Shown here: positions 11,354 to 24,490 of the stretch, one piece after another
How positions within the stretch are numbered: the stretch's first letter is position 1
How the letters are laid out: the number at the start of each line of letters is the position of its first letter
Source: Sphagnum compactum
Lineage: Eukaryota > Bryophyta > Sphagnopsida > Sphagnales
Direction: 5' to 3'
Assembly (NCBI GenBank): GCA_965153455.1
Contig: OZ234493.1
Coordinates: forward strand, 28,324,213-28,388,212
DNA: 64,000 nt
Notes under the pieces: generated by a model
The model's input: the letters and a program-made list of their open reading frames with translations, nothing else
Databases searched by the model: none
Told to the model about the DNA's origin: nothing
Program-made: the position numbers and the translations under genes

Positions 11354-14300
11354 ATGGGGTTGTGTGCATCAAGGCCGTTGCAGGAGGAGGACCCGGAGGA
11401 ATTTGAGGAAGAGGAGGAGCAGGTGGAAGGAGAAGGAGGATGTAACAGCTTGCAGATGGTGTCGGAAGTGAGTAGTGCTCGCGTGAGCAGCAGCGGCGGC
11501 AGTACAAGGAGCAGCGCCAACTCGCTCTTTAAGGCGTTGAGCTTCGACTCCTCGCGATCTTCAGCGGAGGTCGGGGAGATAGGCAGACTAGGTGCGCTTC
11601 TTTGCAAAAGACGACCTTATGCGGGGAACCCGGATATTCTGTCTACGCATCTCACCAACATCCTCACCTCCATCTTGCGCAAGTCGTCGCCTCAGCAAGA
11701 GTACGTCTCGAGCTGCAGCAAATCCTCCTCCTCCCCGCCGGCGGCTGAGATCTCCTTCGCTTCCTATCTCAACTCGCCTTTCATCCGATCTTCTCTGCAA
11801 GGTGCCGGCTTCGAGCCTGCCGCAGCACGCGGTCGCATGCAGGTGGAAGATGATGATCGTCTCGACGCGATCGCGAAATCATACGCTGAGTCCGCTGCTA
11901 AAGCCGCCGCTCGCGACACTTTCCTGTTCCTTGAGAAGAATGATTATAGCTTGCGGAGCTTCAAAACCTCGTCGACTTCAGGAAAAACTTTCCCTGATGA
12001 GCTCCATGCGCTGCGCAGCTACGGTTTGGATAGCTGTGTTCCCGAAGAGGAAGAGATTACACTCGAGGAAGAAGAAGAAGAAGCAGAGGAAGAGGAAGAG
12101 CAGGAAAAGGACGAGAACGAGGACGAGTCCGATGCTGCTGCTCATCCCGGAGCTCTAGATCTCAGTTTCAAACCCGGGATGCAGCAATACGGCCAGAAAG
12201 TCATTGCAGAGGAGCTTGCAGCAGCGCAAGGTTCAGAGCAGAAATCGACGCTCTTTGAGTCCTGTTTTCCTGCAGCGACAACAGGGCGCAGGTCATGGGC
12301 TTCTGTGGTGAATGCGGCCAAGCAGTCCGCTTCTTGCCTGCAAGCTACAAGGCCTTTGCAAATCTCTGCAGCAGCTGCAACTGTCCTGCATCAGTCTTCC
12401 AAGAGAGTACCGGGACCAGGAGACGTTCAACAGCTTGAGGAGATGAAGAAGGATTCTGAAAAATCCAGCTCCAGTCTCAGGCTTGAAACAGTTCCTGCGA
12501 CGTCTGATCATAAAGCTCAACACCTCGATGAAACAGTCTTACTCTCAGCTTCCCCAATTCTAGGATGTGTAACTGGTTGTTGCAGCAGCAGTAGACGGCA
12601 GGAGCTTCGAAACTCAAGCCCAGAGAAGATCACAGGCGTTGTTGCTGCAGCTGCTCCTGAGGACATGAATATTTTTGAGGTTAGAAGTACTGGGAAAGAC
12701 TCTCAAGTTCCAAGGGAGATGATATGTAAGCTGGACTCTTCTTCTTCAGCTAGGATCACGAATCTTGAGGAGCTTGAAAGAGATTCAGCTGCTGTAGCTG
12801 AAAGTTCAGCTGAAGCACAACAAGTTGAAAGCTCAGGACCCAATTCAGAGATCATCGGTGTGAAGAAGAAGAAGAAGAAGCTTCAAGATCCCAACAGCAA
12901 ATTAGGTCAGAACTTGGGAGCAGATTTGTCACCAGATCATACATATTCTTCAAGGAATGCGGCTGCAGGAGCTGCTTCACAAAGTAGTATTAAGCTGCAG
13001 GAGGATCTGAAGAATCAAGCTGCTGGTTGCTTGCCAATCTGCCCATTGAGCTGCTTGCGAAGTAGTACCAGAACACCAGCAGCTGCAGCAGCAGCAGGCA
13101 AAGAACTACACAACAGTATTCCCTATTCCACCAGCACCAGCAGCACCAGCACCAGCACCAGCAGTAGCAGTGTGTACAGCAGAGGCAATCTAACTCAACA
13201 TCAACCTCATCAACAACAACATCAGCTAGAGGAGCCTCCTGCAGCAGATCATCCTGCACACCTACCAGATCCCTTTTTCTCCTTCCCAAGCTCACCTGCA
13301 TCTTCTTCAAAGCTTTTTGAGGAGGTGAAGCCGAGTTCTGGTCATGTTATGAGTCCTGTTGTTGAGGAGTTTCAAGCTGGGGTGGGATTGAAGGGGCTGA
13401 GAATATCACGCCAGGATTCAGCTAATGAGAACTCACACATGGGGCTGCAGGCAGCTGAGGATGATGCATTTGGGTCCTCATTAATCCAATCAAACCCAGC
13501 CATTACACAGGATTCAAGAGCACCTCATCATCCCATGAGTTTTGACAAAAAACTGAAACTCATCTCACTCCAACAAGCTCATGGCAATGCTGCTGCTGCT
13601 AATCCCCAGAAATCTGTTGTTGTTTCGGAATCATTAGCTGCAAGTGCAACTGAGGAAACATCCCCCCTGAGCTGCACTCCAACGGCAGGGCATAATAATA
13701 ATAATGAGGATGATGACTCAAGCTCTGAATCATTGGAAATTGCTCAACCCATCAGGATAATGGGCTTCACAGGTCAGGATTTTTTGGCCCCATCTCCCAA
13801 ATTAAAGAAACATACTACAAATTTTGCTTCTTGCCATCACCTAATCTCAATGAATCTGAAACCACAAAGTTTACCTGACACATGTCATGAGCTGCAGCTT
13901 TTTCTGCAACGAAAAACCACATTCTCTTTGTAGTGCACACACGTTGTTGCAGCTCAATGACTGTTTTATGGGCTTTTGTAAGTTTGGTGATATATAGTTT
14001 GGTGATAAGATGGAGATATAATATGAATTTGGTAAATATATGTTTTGCATTTGCACTGTGTTTGTTGTAGACAATGTTCCTCTGGTTGCAGCTAGATCTT
14101 TATTATATCATGGGGTTTAAGGACAAAGTGGTCTTTTGTAGCACCACAGCAGAGGACTGTAAATTTCTTTGAAGTACTTGATATGTGGTTACATTGTCTT
14201 ATGCAATATGCAATTTTCTGTGCAATCTCATAGAATATGGACTTTAATTTTATGTGCTTGTTGACCTTTGATTAATGCATTATAGAAGTTCCAAAACACA

Positions 14301-14633
14301 GACTCTTCAACAACGCACAATTTGGGAAATTATTAACTAGTTCTTGTATGTGGTAGGGGTGCAGAGCACAATCTCCTAAGAGAGAGAGGGCTTAGATTAC
14401 TAATTACCAGCTCCATGAGTGCGTTTTCTAAAATGGCTTAAATTTCTTTGTTCTGTTTCGCAGGCACTTTGAGAAACCTGATCCATGGAGGCAAAGCTGT
14501 GCAAAAAGCTGCAAGCACCCGAGCTAAATCTGTAAACACTCCACAACAGAAGTTTAGTAGCTCCCCAACAAGCAAACGATATCCGAGTATTTCTGTCTCA
14601 CGATCTATAGATGTTGAAACCAAAACCCGCTAG
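11354..14633 (+). CDS. Unrecognised large disordered protein with an N-terminal acylation signal
   Basis: I do not recognise the family. The frame is open from ATG 11354 to TAG 13933 (859 codons). The N-terminus MGLCAS fits N-myristoylation (Gly2, Ser6) with Cys4 as a palmitoylation candidate, suggesting membrane attachment. Glu-rich segments lie at residues 11-28 and 231-259, a six-Lys run near 504-509, and a Ser/Thr tract near 586-608. The least biased part, about residues 66-205, looks most likely to be conserved. A preferred model splices at 13772 (ACAG/GTCAGG) to 14464, after a pyrimidine-rich GCAG acceptor. This joins in phase and replaces the last 53 residues with a 56-residue basic Ser/Lys-rich tail beginning TLRNLIHGG, for 862 residues in total. 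The unspliced form is the alternative. The coding body is GC-richer than its surroundings and long for chance. Its 3' end faces the bZIP gene. Confidence 0.7.
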
Positions 14634-14963
14634 TGTCATGCAGCTCACTACAAAGTCTCATGTGGCTGGCTCTATTCGCTTGCCAATCACCAAAGTTTCA
14701 ACCCCAAGAAATATGTCACCAATGAATGAATGGCCTATGCACTTTTGCAGCTCCATAGGTTTACAATGTTTGATTGAGTACATAAATTGAGGGGCTCCAG
14801 AGATCATCAGATTTTACAAATCTAGATCCTCTGAGATCTAGGTTAAATGAAGGCTATCCAAGGTCTATATTGTTGCATTGGCTCCTTCACCCCACACATT
14901 CTTTAGTTATAGTTCTATTGCAATTGAAATTGAGAAATCTGGGGTTCAAATCTAATGAGTTGG

Positions 14964-14984
14964 TTTAGGGTTTAGGGTTTAGGG
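14964..14984 (+). repeat. Interstitial telomere-like motif
   Basis: Three TTTAGGG units. Confidence 0.9.
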
Positions 14985-15118
14985 TGCAAATTTGACTTTG
15001 TAGGTGTCAGCTTGATTTTTGTCATCACCATGGCTATCGGCGGCAACATGTTCTTTCTGTAATTTTTAGTCTGGTTTATTCTTTGTCAACCCTAATTGAT
15101 TTGCATGTACAAGTTAAT

Positions 15119-15275
15119 ATCTGTTGCAGCTTGACATTGGTTTAAGAGAGAGGACCCACTCTAGAGTTGGACCACAAAAATATGTCTTGACACTGACTAT
15201 ATCTGTTTCTGTTGCAGTTTGACATTGGTTGAGAGAGGACCCACTCTAGTTGGACCACAAAAATAAGTCATGACT
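15119..15275 (+). repeat. Direct duplication of about 85 bp
   Basis: Copies near 15119-15200 and 15208-15275 share TCTGTTGCAG, TTGACATTGGTT, GAGAGAGGACCCACTCTAG and TTGGACCACAAAAATA. The second copy lacks small segments of the first. Confidence 0.8.
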
Positions 15276-15305
15276 GACTAGAACCCAAAAAAAATTGGCC
15301 TTTAC

Positions 15306-15455
15306 AACTGGGTGAAATAACTTGGGTTTAGCAAGTTGAGTTTTGCAACCTTAATTTTGAATTTTGCAACTTTCATTTTGACTATATAGTTGTTTCGGAA
15401 TATTACATTGTCGTTTTGGAAGTTGCTAAACCCCAACTCATTTCACCCAGTTGAA
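15306..15455. repeat. Inverted repeat, arms about 33 bp
   Basis: The left arm CAACTGGGTGAAAT...GGGTTTAGCAA at about 15307-15340 pairs with TTGCTAAACCCC...CATTTCACCCAGTTG at about 15423-15455, with a few mismatches and an ~80-nt AT-rich loop. It could be a small foldback or MITE remnant. Confidence 0.7.
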
Positions 15456-17330
15456 AGAAAAGGACCTTTTTTTTTTTCGGCGGTTTGTTGTAGCAGCTAT
15501 TTGTAATAGTTAAAATGAGTTCAGACTCTAGTGCTGATGATGAAGATAGACCATGAAGATAGGAACCCTCTTCACCAAAGATGGCTTCATTTTGTAATAA
15601 CTCAAATCATTACAATAGAAGGTGTCTATGCTAAGTGCTTTCACTGGATTTTGAATGAATTCACTGGTCTCACTGAACAGGACTTAACGGGAATGTAGTG
15701 AAGTCATTGTTCACTGAAAAACAATTCATGAACTGCACTCACATTTTGTTCTGGTGCTCTCGCAAAATGATTGATTATTTTATGTCCTTGGGAGTATTTG
15801 AAAGGACAACATTTAATCAAGTTGCTTTAGGTTAACTAAGAGCATGTGGAGAAGATTCATTAGATTTTGCTTTAGGAGCTTGAGCTGGTATATGTATTAG
15901 ATGATGCACCTCGACTAGGGACAAGGTATACACTTGAATGGTTTAGTTAGGTGAACATATACACAAAGCATGAATGCACTAAGCTTTGAAGAATCAAAGA
16001 TATTAGATGCATTCAAATACTTCTAAGGGAAGGCAAGCACTATATGTGACATGACCGAATGTCAAATTGCCAATTCAGTGTAACAGATGCCACAATAAAC
16101 AATCCCAGATAGCTTTGGTACCAAGACTTATGCCCACTTTAAGGTTTTGTAACCAAAGTTTCCATTGCATAGGATATGTACAAGTATTTCATATGGAGTT
16201 CCTTGCAATGCAGTTGCTCATTGTTTATTTGAGATAAATCTCTGAATAGAGGATTTCCTCAAAATACAACCATTTACACCACCTATATATCCAACATGGA
16301 AAGGGATTGGAGAACATAGACACACAATATCCAATCAAACCTTTTCTATGCAACCCAATCCTCCAAAATTATTAGAATCTGAAGTACCAGAAGTCGCCAT
16401 GAGAAGGAATGCAGAAGAGAAGAACACCGTGAGAAAAAGTGACAGAACAAACATCAACAGAGCTGATGAGAGAATGCAGCTAAGACATATTGGAAATGAG
16501 AATGGCTGCAGCTGATATGTTGCAGAACATCATGCAATGTACAAATAAGATCCAGACGTGTACATCATGTGCAGTGGCATGTCAACTTGTGGCATAAACA
16601 CCGCCATACATATATGCAAAAAGAGAAGGATAATTCCCATACCCAAGCCTGTGCGCAGCCAAAGATGCTGATCATAGGTTGGGCACTAACCCTGTCAACC
16701 CCTTTTTTCCCTGTCCTGTCAGTTTTACGCTAGGACTCAATTTTTAGTAGTTGTTACTCTACCTCTATCTATTTGTGACATAACTGCTTGGACTATATGG
16801 GTCCCAAACAGATCAGAATTGAAAATGGGAACAGACTACCACAGTACATGTACAAAATCAAAGGCCAAAATTCACATTTGCTGTACAATCCTGGAATACT
16901 GTATTTGCAGTCCTGGAAATGCCTGCCATGTGACGAGTATAGTTATACAGCATACACAGGGTCAGGTCCAGTGGCAAGTGGCAAATGCTAAGCAAGAAGA
17001 ATCATGTGGATCACTCTTCCAACTTCCAAGAGACTCTTGTTGGTCACAGGAGGATGTGACACAGCTGACTGCCTTACAACTCCCATTTCATGGGCTCCTT
17101 GACAACCCCTTTATGGTCCACCCCCACGTCTTTCCATCAATTAGGTGGCTGTCATTCACCATAGTGCATTTGAGATTCAAGGATGCCACTTGACTCCCAA
17201 AAAAAAGTGTGGGAGAAGAAGCAATCCTCTGTTCATGGTATGTCTTGGAGGAGGAACTGGATGAAAGGCATGGTTCAGATTCCACACTTTAGAGTCTTGC
17301 AGCCACGTGAACCTCAGCAGCTTCAGAAAA

Positions 17331-20209
17331 CTACCACATAGCTGTTCTTGTCCTTCGCAATACGTTTGCCTTGGAGGCCATACTTTTGCTTGCCAGCTTC
17401 ATCATCTCCATCAGCTGTAAATGCATACCATGTCTCTTCAGTACAAAATTACTACATACAGAGAGAGTTGTTCAAAGAGGTGAAGTGCTGCCATGTAGTA
17501 GTTACAGACCCAATGTAGGCATCATGGTAGAAGCTTTTTTGTAGATCAAGACTTCTCATTGACAGAATATGATGGAAATAATCCCACAAGATAAAGCAAT
17601 GACTTTGCCACTATGGGTCCATGAAACAGCAATCAAACCTAACATTTCTTAAATCAGCAGATTGACCATCTCATTACAACAAACCCAAACTAATACAGCA
17701 ATACTGCTGATATCCAGAAATGGGACAGCGACAAATCTTTGAAAAGAAAAGTGATTGTTTTACACACCTGTTTCTTGCGCCATTCAGCACTATCATCCTG
17801 TTCAATCAGCAAATACCACACAATGCTTCAGAACACATATACCAAATTTATTGACTGGAATTGAATCCAGCGCCCGAATAATGATACCTGCATTCCTTGC
17901 AAACTGCATAAAGGAAAAATCGCCACCAAGACATTAACAAAATTCCAAAGAACAATAACAGGGTGGAATTGACTGCCACTGCATACATGGATGGTTTGCA
18001 AACCATCCTGAACACTTCAACCAAACATAGGGGTCTCCTCTCTAAAGAACCTCCACTTATGCTCAAAAGGTTCTTTAGAGAGGAGACCCCTATGTTGCAT
18101 TGCATTGCATGTGGAAGTTCCTTAGAGAGGAGACACCTGCATCGCATCAAAATTCTAGAAAACAGGATACAAAAACTTTCAACAATGAAGTGAGACTAGA
18201 TCCAAAGAAAACCCAAGTTCACATTTTTCACAGATCATACCTGCTGCTTCCTCAGCCGTGAGTTCTCCTCTTTCAGCTGGTTCACCTCTGCCTCCAACTC
18301 CACTGTATATGCCTGTGATTCCCACAACAGTCTCCCACATCCATCACTGTGCAGATACATATGATGCAGCATTTCACCAAAAAGTTCAAAGAGAATGGGA
18401 CAAAGATGCTTCAGCAGCATTATGTATCTGCACAGACTTTTTGCATGCTGCTGAAGACTTTTTAGTCAGTTGGAGCAATGATCCCGTGTTTTGTGTGAAT
18501 TTCAAATTGCTGGCTCAGACTCGACAGGAAGTAATTTCCTCATGAATGACTATTGCATACTCTACTGTGATATTGACAGGTAACTTTTGTGCTGATATAT
18601 ACCTACCTGCTTACGAGCTCGGGATCGGGCAGCCGATTCCCTGTTTTTAATCATTCGGCGTTGCCGCCTCTCAACAACTTTCTCAACAGGACCATCAGGG
18701 CCCCTCTTTCTCCCTCGGAAAGGCCCGTCCAATCCATAATGCATAGGCGATAACATGCCATCAGAATCTGGAGTGGGTGGCGATCCAGGAGCCAGCCCCA
18801 TGTTGACATCCATAGGTCCTCCTCCCCTCAATCCTCCCAAACCCATTGCCAATCCACCACCATGCATACCCCCTGGTAATCCAGCCCCCATAACAGCAGC
18901 AGCTCCAGGACCCATTTGTCCTGCCATGCCCAATGGGCCTGCCATTCCAAGCATCGGCCCTGCTGATCCATTCCCCATTCTCTTATTTGTGGCATTTGCG
19001 TAAGCTGCCGCCTCTGCCACTTGCTGTTGCAGGAAGTGCTGCTGTTGCTGCTGCTGAGCCATACTCCGGAGCCAATCAACCTAGCAATATATTTCAAACC
19101 ACAATCCTCAAAAGCTTCCAATCAGCAAAAACCTCAACACTGGATTTGTGGAAGGAAGAACGGGGTACACAGACTCCCACAGATTCTGACAGGATGTCTA
19201 AACATTTTCTTCAATGAGAAAATTGAAGAATGAGGTCAGAGTGTACCTGTTGCTGCTGCTGAGAAGCAGCAGTGGCAGCCTGGTTCTTGTTATAAGCATC
19301 CATTTGCATGGCATCAATCAAAGCCTGGGAGGGCATGACATTGGCTGGAGAGAGGGAGAGTGTGGGCACAATGTCACCACCACCACTGGCAGCAGTGGCA
19401 CCTGAGATTCTGTCCCCAGGATCACCTGATTGCACATTGATTCTGTCTGATCTCTCTCCATGAGGATGAAGGCCACTGCTGCCCATGAAAGAACTAAACC
19501 CTTGCTGCTGTTGGCTAGTCCCAATGTCAGCAGCATCCTCTCGCACAACACCAGCTTTCATGAGGAAATCTTCCAGAGTCATCTCCCCGAATGTGGTTTG
19601 TCGCTCTTGAGCTGAAGTGGTGGTGGGTCCAAGAGGGAGTCCTCCACCACTGTCAGAGCCTCCAGAAGAAGAATCCCTGTGGATATCTTTCCATACCTGG
19701 TCTACTGTCTTCCTGCTAAGCGTGCGGGGAAGCGACATTGCGCCCTGCAACAACTGCAAGCTGGGCTGCCTGAGAAGCATTGACATCCCATCGACATTCC
19801 CAGCAGCCTGACTAGTGTCTGCTGCAGCAATTGACGAGGAGCCCATGGCAGCGGCCATGGCTTGACTCTCCTCTGCTGTCCAGATGTTCTTCAAGAACTC
19901 GTCCATGTTCATGGATCCAAAGTTCTTGCCTGGCTCGGTCATGGCATTCTGGAACTCATCCAAGGTGAGGGAGTAGATAGACGATTGCCTTGCAAGGGAG
20001 TTGAATCGGCTGCCGCCGAGTCCTCCTCCTGCTACTCCAGCTCCTCCTCCTTGCAGGGCAGAAGATGCAGCCGCGACGAGACTTCCGTTGCCTGGTGGAT
20101 TCGGACTCGCCGCCATGCTGGAAGAAGAAGGTCGAGCTTGCGTTTGCTGTGGGCTTAGAGACTGCGATCCCATGACGATGATCCCGTTTCTCCAGCCCTG
20201 CTGAGGCAA
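17331..20209 (-). CDS. ABF: Group A bZIP transcription factor, AREB/ABF/ABI5 type
   Basis: Nuclear activator of abscisic-acid-responsive genes in the known family, binding ABRE/G-box DNA as a dimer. Five coding exons join in phase 0: 20209-19247, 19080-18607, 18312-18241, 17797-17768 and 17414-17331, giving 540 residues. Conserved blocks: C1 at 74-110 (RQSS, LTLDEFQ, MNMDEFLKNIW), C2 at 147-178 (RQPSLQLLQ, SRKTVDQVWKDI), C3 at 203-224 (RQTTFGEMTLEDFLMKAGVV), the basic region ending at 479 with Asn467 and Arg475 (N-x7-R), zipper leucines 485, 492 and 499, and C4 at 532-540 (LRRTRTAMW). RxxS/T sites in C1, C2 and C4 match SnRK2 targets of the family. The C-terminus differs from the usual LTGPW. 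Exon 4 has only 10 codons and is the least certain piece. Introns 2 and 3 carry foldbacks. The ATG at 20209 is upstream of C1 in a long leader. Confidence 0.95.
18024..18096. repeat. Perfect 29-bp inverted repeat in bZIP intron 3
   Basis: Arm 18024-18052 is exactly complementary to 18068-18096, with a 15-nt loop. The arm core is GGTCTCCTCTCTAAAGAACC. A diverged third copy of the right arm lies at about 18117-18137 (AGTTCCTTAGAGAGGAGACA). It is inside the intron between coding exons 3 and 4. Confidence 0.95.
18347..18435. repeat. 15-bp inverted repeat in bZIP intron 2
   Basis: CTGTGCAGATACATA at 18347-18361 pairs perfectly with TATGTATCTGCACAG at 18421-18435. Inside the 59-nt loop, ATGCAGCAT-like and CAGCAGCAT-like sequence could extend the stem imperfectly. 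Confidence 0.9.
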
Positions 20210-21450
20210 GTCTGGTGCGTGATCGTGATTCTCCTTCCAGCCGGGTTGCTCTCTGCGCGCCGCTCGATCACGAGCACGGCTATTGGCGTCTGGACCTGCC
20301 AGTGCTGCTACTGCTACAGAAGAGTTTTTATTCCAAGCTTGAAAGTCTAACGAAGTCTTTTTGTGAAACCACCGCAGATAATCCGATGATCACTAATAGA
20401 CGAAGTTGAAGGAGGAAAAGAAGAAGATGGCAAGAAGTTGGGTCGTTGAATCTTCCTGCTCGCAGTTGTTGACTGAAGGCAGCGGCAGTCTGTCTAGAGA
20501 AAGGATCATCATCTCCTACAAGAATCTGTTGAATGCGATCCTCCTCCGCAACAGCAGGAGCAAAGTTCACAATCGACTGAGGGCGACAGCGGATTTCTTT
20601 TTCCGTCTCTGACGACAACACAAGACACAGATAGTAAGACGTTTGTTCATCTTCTTCATGCAACAGAATCTTGTCATTGCACCAAACTTCCAGGCTGCAG
20701 GAAATTCTGCAGGAATACTTTTGTGGCAACAACCCAAGCCGTTATAGCGACACTCATCATGAGGAAAGGGACAGACGAGACTCGCTTGCTGGCTTGCTGG
20801 CTCCAAACAAGAACAAGAAGCGCGCCTACAACAAGACTGCGGGAATGAATGGATCTTGAGCGGGAGGAGCTTCAGGAAGCCGTTCCCTGGTGCTGTAGTA
20901 AGAACAACACGAATTCTTGTGTTGCATTTGAAAATCTACCGATCATCTCTCAACTCTAGCTCTCAAGAGACAAGAATTATATTATTCTCTAAGACAAATC
21001 TCAGAGACTAGTATGTAATGCTCCAACAACCACAAAAGAATCAGCAAGAATCAGTCAATCAACAACAACAAAGAAAATTATATTATGCAACAAAAAATTG
21101 CAAACACGGATAATAATTCCTCAAGATACAAAACAATCTCAAACCTCCAAGGTACACAAAACAATCAAGAAAGAAACAAAAAATTTCACAAAGAAGAAAA
21201 AGACGAAGAAGCCGCTCCTCCAAAAGCGAAAAGGAAAAGAAAAAAAAACAAGCAGCACTGGACAAGCTGTTGGATACTCCAACAGAAGCAAACGAGGGTT
21301 TGTGATTGAGCAAAACCCCCCTCCCCTGAAATCCAAAAATACTAAATTTCACAAAGTCGGCAACAAAATTCTTGACTTCCCCCCCCCCCTCCCCTCCCCG
21401 CCAGGGAAGTCCGCAAAAACTCACCACTGAAAGCTGTGAAGCTCTTCTTC
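20210..21450 (-). promoter_or_regulatory. Probable 5' leader and promoter of the bZIP gene
   Basis: About 1.2 kb, GC-richer than the flanking intergenic DNA, upstream of the bZIP start. It has several upstream ATGs on the minus strand, including frames at 20732-20328 (134 codons) and 20806-20567 (79 codons). The end near 21380-21480 is C-rich (a CCCCCCCCCCT tract and CT repeats on the + strand). No clear TATA box or ABRE was seen in this proximal part. Confidence 0.45.
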
Positions 21451-21639
21451 TTCTTTCTCGCGCCCGCTTCGCTTGTGTGTGTGTGCGCGCGTGCGCGTAG
21501 CTACGTTAGGTGGCGCTGTTAGTGTGCGCCACGGCTTTTCCTTCTGCTTCCTCGCTCACCTGGTTTTTCTTCGGGTAGCCCGAGCTTGTTTTCCCCAAGT
21601 CCGCCGGAGAGACTCCGTAGTAGGTACCTACCTCCCATT

Positions 21640-21682
21640 TATCCATCCATCCATCCATCCATCCATCTATCTATCCATCCAT
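21640..21682 (+). repeat. ATCC microsatellite
   Basis: About ten CATC/TATC tetranucleotides. Confidence 0.9.
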
Positions 21683-21699
21683 ACATTCAAACAGGTAAA

Positions 21700-24146
21700 C
21701 TAAATTAATTTTCCCCCCTAAAAATAAAAGGACAAATTCAATTAAGTATACCCCAAAAAAATCTTTTCATTAAATATTTCAGTATTATATCTTAACTTTT
21801 TTGGACTTTTAATTTGTTTATTTTCAATTAGAATGTCACAAATCCAATAAAGAAAAATAAAATTACGAATAAAATTATTAAATAAAGACTTGGTTTTAGA
21901 TACTCAAATTATGTACCTACCACCCCTCACCCTGTTCGAAATGCCTAAATAAAAAGATTAAAAAACTGTAGGTAATGTGAATGTGTTTTTTTTTTTGTTT
22001 TTGTTTTGGGACCCACCTTTTTACCATTTTTCCCATATGGAAAATTGGCTTTCGGTTGTTGATTTGAAACCCAAAAAAAGAAAGAAGAATGAAGTAAAAG
22101 TTTTATTTAAATTAAGCAGAAAAATAAAGCATCTTGTTTTCATCTAACTTTTTGAAGAAGCTTTGGAACTTTTTCTTTAATTTTATTTTAAATTTTAAAT
22201 TTTTAAAAGGAGAGTCACATAAAGCATAAGAGGCCTATGTCCATTATGCAAAAACCTATGTTACACATGAGTCACAAATTAGTCCCTTGAGTCATTGTAC
22301 TCCATTTTGAAGTCGGAAAACCCTCCAATTCCAATGAAATATACATATCATGAATTATTTTTCCTAGTTAAGTACCTACAATTAATTATTTTTCCTTTTC
22401 TTCCCCCCACCATCTCAAGCACAATCAAGACATTCTAAAATAATTGTTATTATATTCTTAGCCATACTCCCATTTCAGATATATATAATTGTAAAATAAA
22501 AAATATGTTTTAATTATTCTTTTTTAAAAGCATATGGTTCGACCCAAAAAAGACCATGAATCAATTAAATTCATGGGGATCTTCTAGCGAGGTTTGGTAA
22601 TATAATTTAAAATATTTCGATCCCCATTGCAACTTGTAAATCTAATCTCACAAAGAAAGTCCCAAATTCAATCTTTGTATAGGAAGGATATTTTCTTCCC
22701 CTTCTAATTTTTATTCAAATAAATTGGATTAATGCTCCCTCAAATATTTCAATTTTATCTAATCATTCCATTATTCAATTTAACCAATTCAAAGTGAGGG
22801 TCCCATTAACTTGAAATAGAGATTCTTATTTAATTTTATTTAATTTTATTTTTTTAAATGATAAAATTAGGAATTCACATAGGTATAGTAACATCAGCCA
22901 CATTTCTTGGCCACAGTGAACCAGCACCCACCAGTGCACCACGAAGGATGAATGGTAAGTGATGAGGAAACAGTTTTCTGTTGGGTTCCAGTTCCCTAGT
23001 TAACCATGGTAGTTAGCTCAGTTGCTTGGCTTTTTTTTTCTTCTTTTTTTTACCTTGTGGGTTGTTACTACCTAAGTAGGCAGTAAAAAGAGCCCTTCCC
23101 TATGTATAAACCATCTACTTATATAATAGTTACCTATTTTTCTACCTATCTACCTATGTATGAGGCCTATTTCTCACAGAATTGGTTACCAAGGTGGAAC
23201 CAAATATTAACTCAGTTGAGTTTCATTCACAACTGAGTAATAACAGGCATCCCGTGGATGGATGGATGGTGTGCTGGTTCAATGTGGCCACATTGCTTGA
23301 GCTTCACTTCTTACAGTTGGAAAAAGGCTTTTGGTTTCCATACCATAGTTATAACACATTGCAACCCTTCAAGCAAAGCAACAATAATGGAATCTCTTTC
23401 TTCCACTCAATTGCAGGAAAGAACCATCATATTAGCTTTTGGTTGGTTGGTTTGTACATTTAAAATACATATTAGAGATATCCGTAAAGTCAGGAAAACA
23501 CACAGCACCAATACCCTGAGTTTGGTCATACACAGGGTGAGATTCCAAAAAAAAACCTGCAAAGAAGTACATTCTTTTTTCCTGAGCGCCTCCACTGCTG
23601 CTACATAGATTTTCACTGCTCCTACTTGTACAGCTGCTACTATAAATCCTCTCGAGTCTTGGCATTAGATGCTGAATCTAGTGAGTTTCATCATTTCATA
23701 CTGAGATTCAGTAAAATTTCATTACTTTACAGATACCACTAAAAGAGGAGTTAGGGGGGGGAAAGGAGGCCCCAAAGACAGGGTGAATACTACAGGGTCA
23801 CTTTACAGATATCTCTATCATTATGATGGGATCTCTAATGAAGTCCAAAACTTGTGATTGTTTTTTTTTTTTTTTTAAATTATTGTTGGAGGTTAAAAGG
23901 GAAAGCTCCAGTCTAATTAAGCAACCAAAAACCAACACATTTTATTCTTCTCTATTTACATTGTTTTGTTAGAGTGAATTAGAGAAATTTGACCAACTTG
24001 AGTCTATGTTCATTTCAAACCAAAACTGGAACTGGGTTAACTGATAGTTAACTATTAGTTGTAAACCAAGTTAGCCTACTTGGAAGTAGAACCAGGTTTA
24101 ATCTCCTATTGACTTGAATCCTATTAATTGAAAAGTGGGTTTAGAA

Positions 24147-24178
<32 letters not shown>

Positions 24179-24240
24179 TTTTTTTTCCCCGTTTTTAAAT
24201 TTCTTTTTTCTCTTTTTCTTCAAAACCCAATTTTAAATAA
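21700..24240. other. No gene recognised
   Basis: AT-rich intergenic DNA with homopolymer runs and an AAT microsatellite at 24146-24176. The 93- and 116-codon frames at 23182-23608 overlap in different frames and have no domain or splice support. Confidence 0.55.
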
Positions 24241-24251
24241 ATAATGTTTCG

Positions 24252-24378
24252 TCCAATACAATGGCCTCTTGATGATGATACTGCATGACAAACGTGAGGT
24301 CACGCAGATGGAAATCCTTCCACGTGTTCGATCCAGATCAAAAGGAGGAGAGAGAGGGGGGTAAACTTTTTACACGTG
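24252..24378. promoter_or_regulatory. G-box/ABRE island 1
   Basis: AACGTG at 24291-24296, CACGTG at 24321-24326 and CACGTG at 24373-24378 lie within 90 bp, with CCAAT at about 24253. The surroundings are GC-richer than the flanks. No gene starts nearby. The nearest gene whose 5' end faces it is the bZIP gene, about 4 kb away. Confidence 0.5.
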
Positions 24379-24449
24379 TCACTGTTAGAGATCCCCCCTT
24401 CAAACCTAGTCTAGTAGACAGACCAGATAACACGCAACCTTACAAAAGA

Positions 24450-24490
24450 CAAAAGCTTCCACAAAAGACAAAAGGAAGTGGAAGCTTTTG
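24450..24490. repeat. 13-bp perfect inverted repeat
   Basis: CAAAAGCTTCCAC at 24450-24462 pairs with GTGGAAGCTTTTG at 24478-24490 across a 15-nt purine-rich loop. Confidence 0.9.

Larger units (their letters stand above)
14634..17330. other. Convergent intergenic region between gene A and the bZIP gene
   Basis: It holds the 3' ends of both genes and the repeats listed separately. Between 15.5 and 16.6 kb the sequence looks like degraded coding DNA with many stops, possibly an old transposon, but no domain could be named. The 124-codon frame at 16819-17193 lies in the probable 3' UTR of the bZIP gene and has no support. Confidence 0.5.
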